Source: Firmicutes bacterium UBA5420 (GTDB taxonomy: Bacteria; Bacillota; Limnochordia; Darwinibacteriales; Darwinibacteriaceae). From it: a stretch of DNA of 6,510 nt. The position numbers and the translations under genes are program-made. This document shows positions 6,437 through 6,510 of this stretch, piece by piece (position 1 is the first letter of the stretch; every line of letters begins with the position of its first letter). The DNA lies in the NCBI GenBank assembly GCA_002409455.1, contig DHNI01000126.1:942-7451 (forward strand). The letters run 5' to 3'. The notes below the pieces were generated by a model that did no database searches, was not told the origin of the DNA, and saw nothing but the letters and a program-made list of their open reading frames with translations.

Positions 6437-6510
6437 AGTGATGGCACCACCGTGAATTCTACTTGGAAGGAATAGTTGCCGGGGGCGTCTTCATAGCTAC
6501 CCGTCAGGCG
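6433..6510 (-). CDS. C-terminal end of a beta-strand surface or pilin-like subunit (5' end outside window)
   Basis: Read on the minus strand from the window edge, 25 codons then TGA (6435-6433) are open, ending YEDAPGNYSFQVEFTVVPSL. The order Tyr, acidic turn, Pro-Gly-x-Tyr, then an alternating strand Q-V-E-F-T-V resembles the last strands of secreted pilin-like or coat-U-like domains (AGTY..TVTVTV type) and WxL-type surface domains. It also overlaps the chaperone-like gene by ATGA, so it belongs to the same operon and is probably a client. Only the tail is visible, so identity is tentative. Confidence 0.5.
   Translation of the reverse strand, partial: RLTGSYEDAPGNYSFQVEFTVVPSL

Noticed and set aside
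1..6510. CRISPR array, tRNA/rRNA, insertion sequence or attachment site
   Set aside because: No regularly spaced direct repeats, no transposase or integrase, no tRNA-like cloverleaf seen; nearly all bases are explained by genes.

Overview
The window looks like chromosomal DNA from a diderm bacterium, possibly a diderm Bacillota such as Limnochordia or Halanaerobiales. The lineage is an inference. Supporting points are Firmicutes-style strong Shine-Dalgarno sites, a GH13_20 cyclomaltodextrinase-type enzyme, a MetQ with a cleavable signal peptide but no lipidation cysteine, and a secreted protein whose C-terminal third reads like an outer-membrane beta-barrel. Coding density is very high and no intergenic gap exceeds about 50 bases.

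Region 1 (1-1850, + strand) is the distal part of a methionine ABC importer operon. It holds the C-terminal end of MetN (cut by the window edge), the complete permease MetI (ATGA overlap with metN) and the complete binding protein MetQ behind a consensus AGGAGG. It ends at a hairpin terminator at 1864-1898, where it converges head-on with the minus-strand genes.

Region 2 (1900-3630, - strand) is a cytoplasmic GH13_20 alpha-glycosidase with a CBM34-type N-terminal domain and all catalytic residues. Directly upstream is a near-perfect LacI-family operator (3650-3663) lying over the -10 of a predicted promoter, whose -35 lies inside the end of the preceding gene. The likely control is therefore sugar-responsive repression.

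Region 3 (3672-6510, - strand) is the most unusual part. Three genes are joined by two 4-base ATGA overlaps. In transcription order they are the last 25 residues of a secreted beta-strand protein resembling the end of a pilin-like subunit, a 230-aa secreted protein laid out like a PapD-type two-domain chaperone, and a 691-aa Trp-rich secreted protein with repeated Trp-Phe motifs and a predicted C-terminal barrel. The order subunit, chaperone, outer-membrane protein is that of a chaperone-usher assembly locus. The large protein, however, is built in the reverse order of a classical usher and I do not recognise its family, so this may be a divergent surface-structure assembly system. That functional reading is inference from architecture and gene order.
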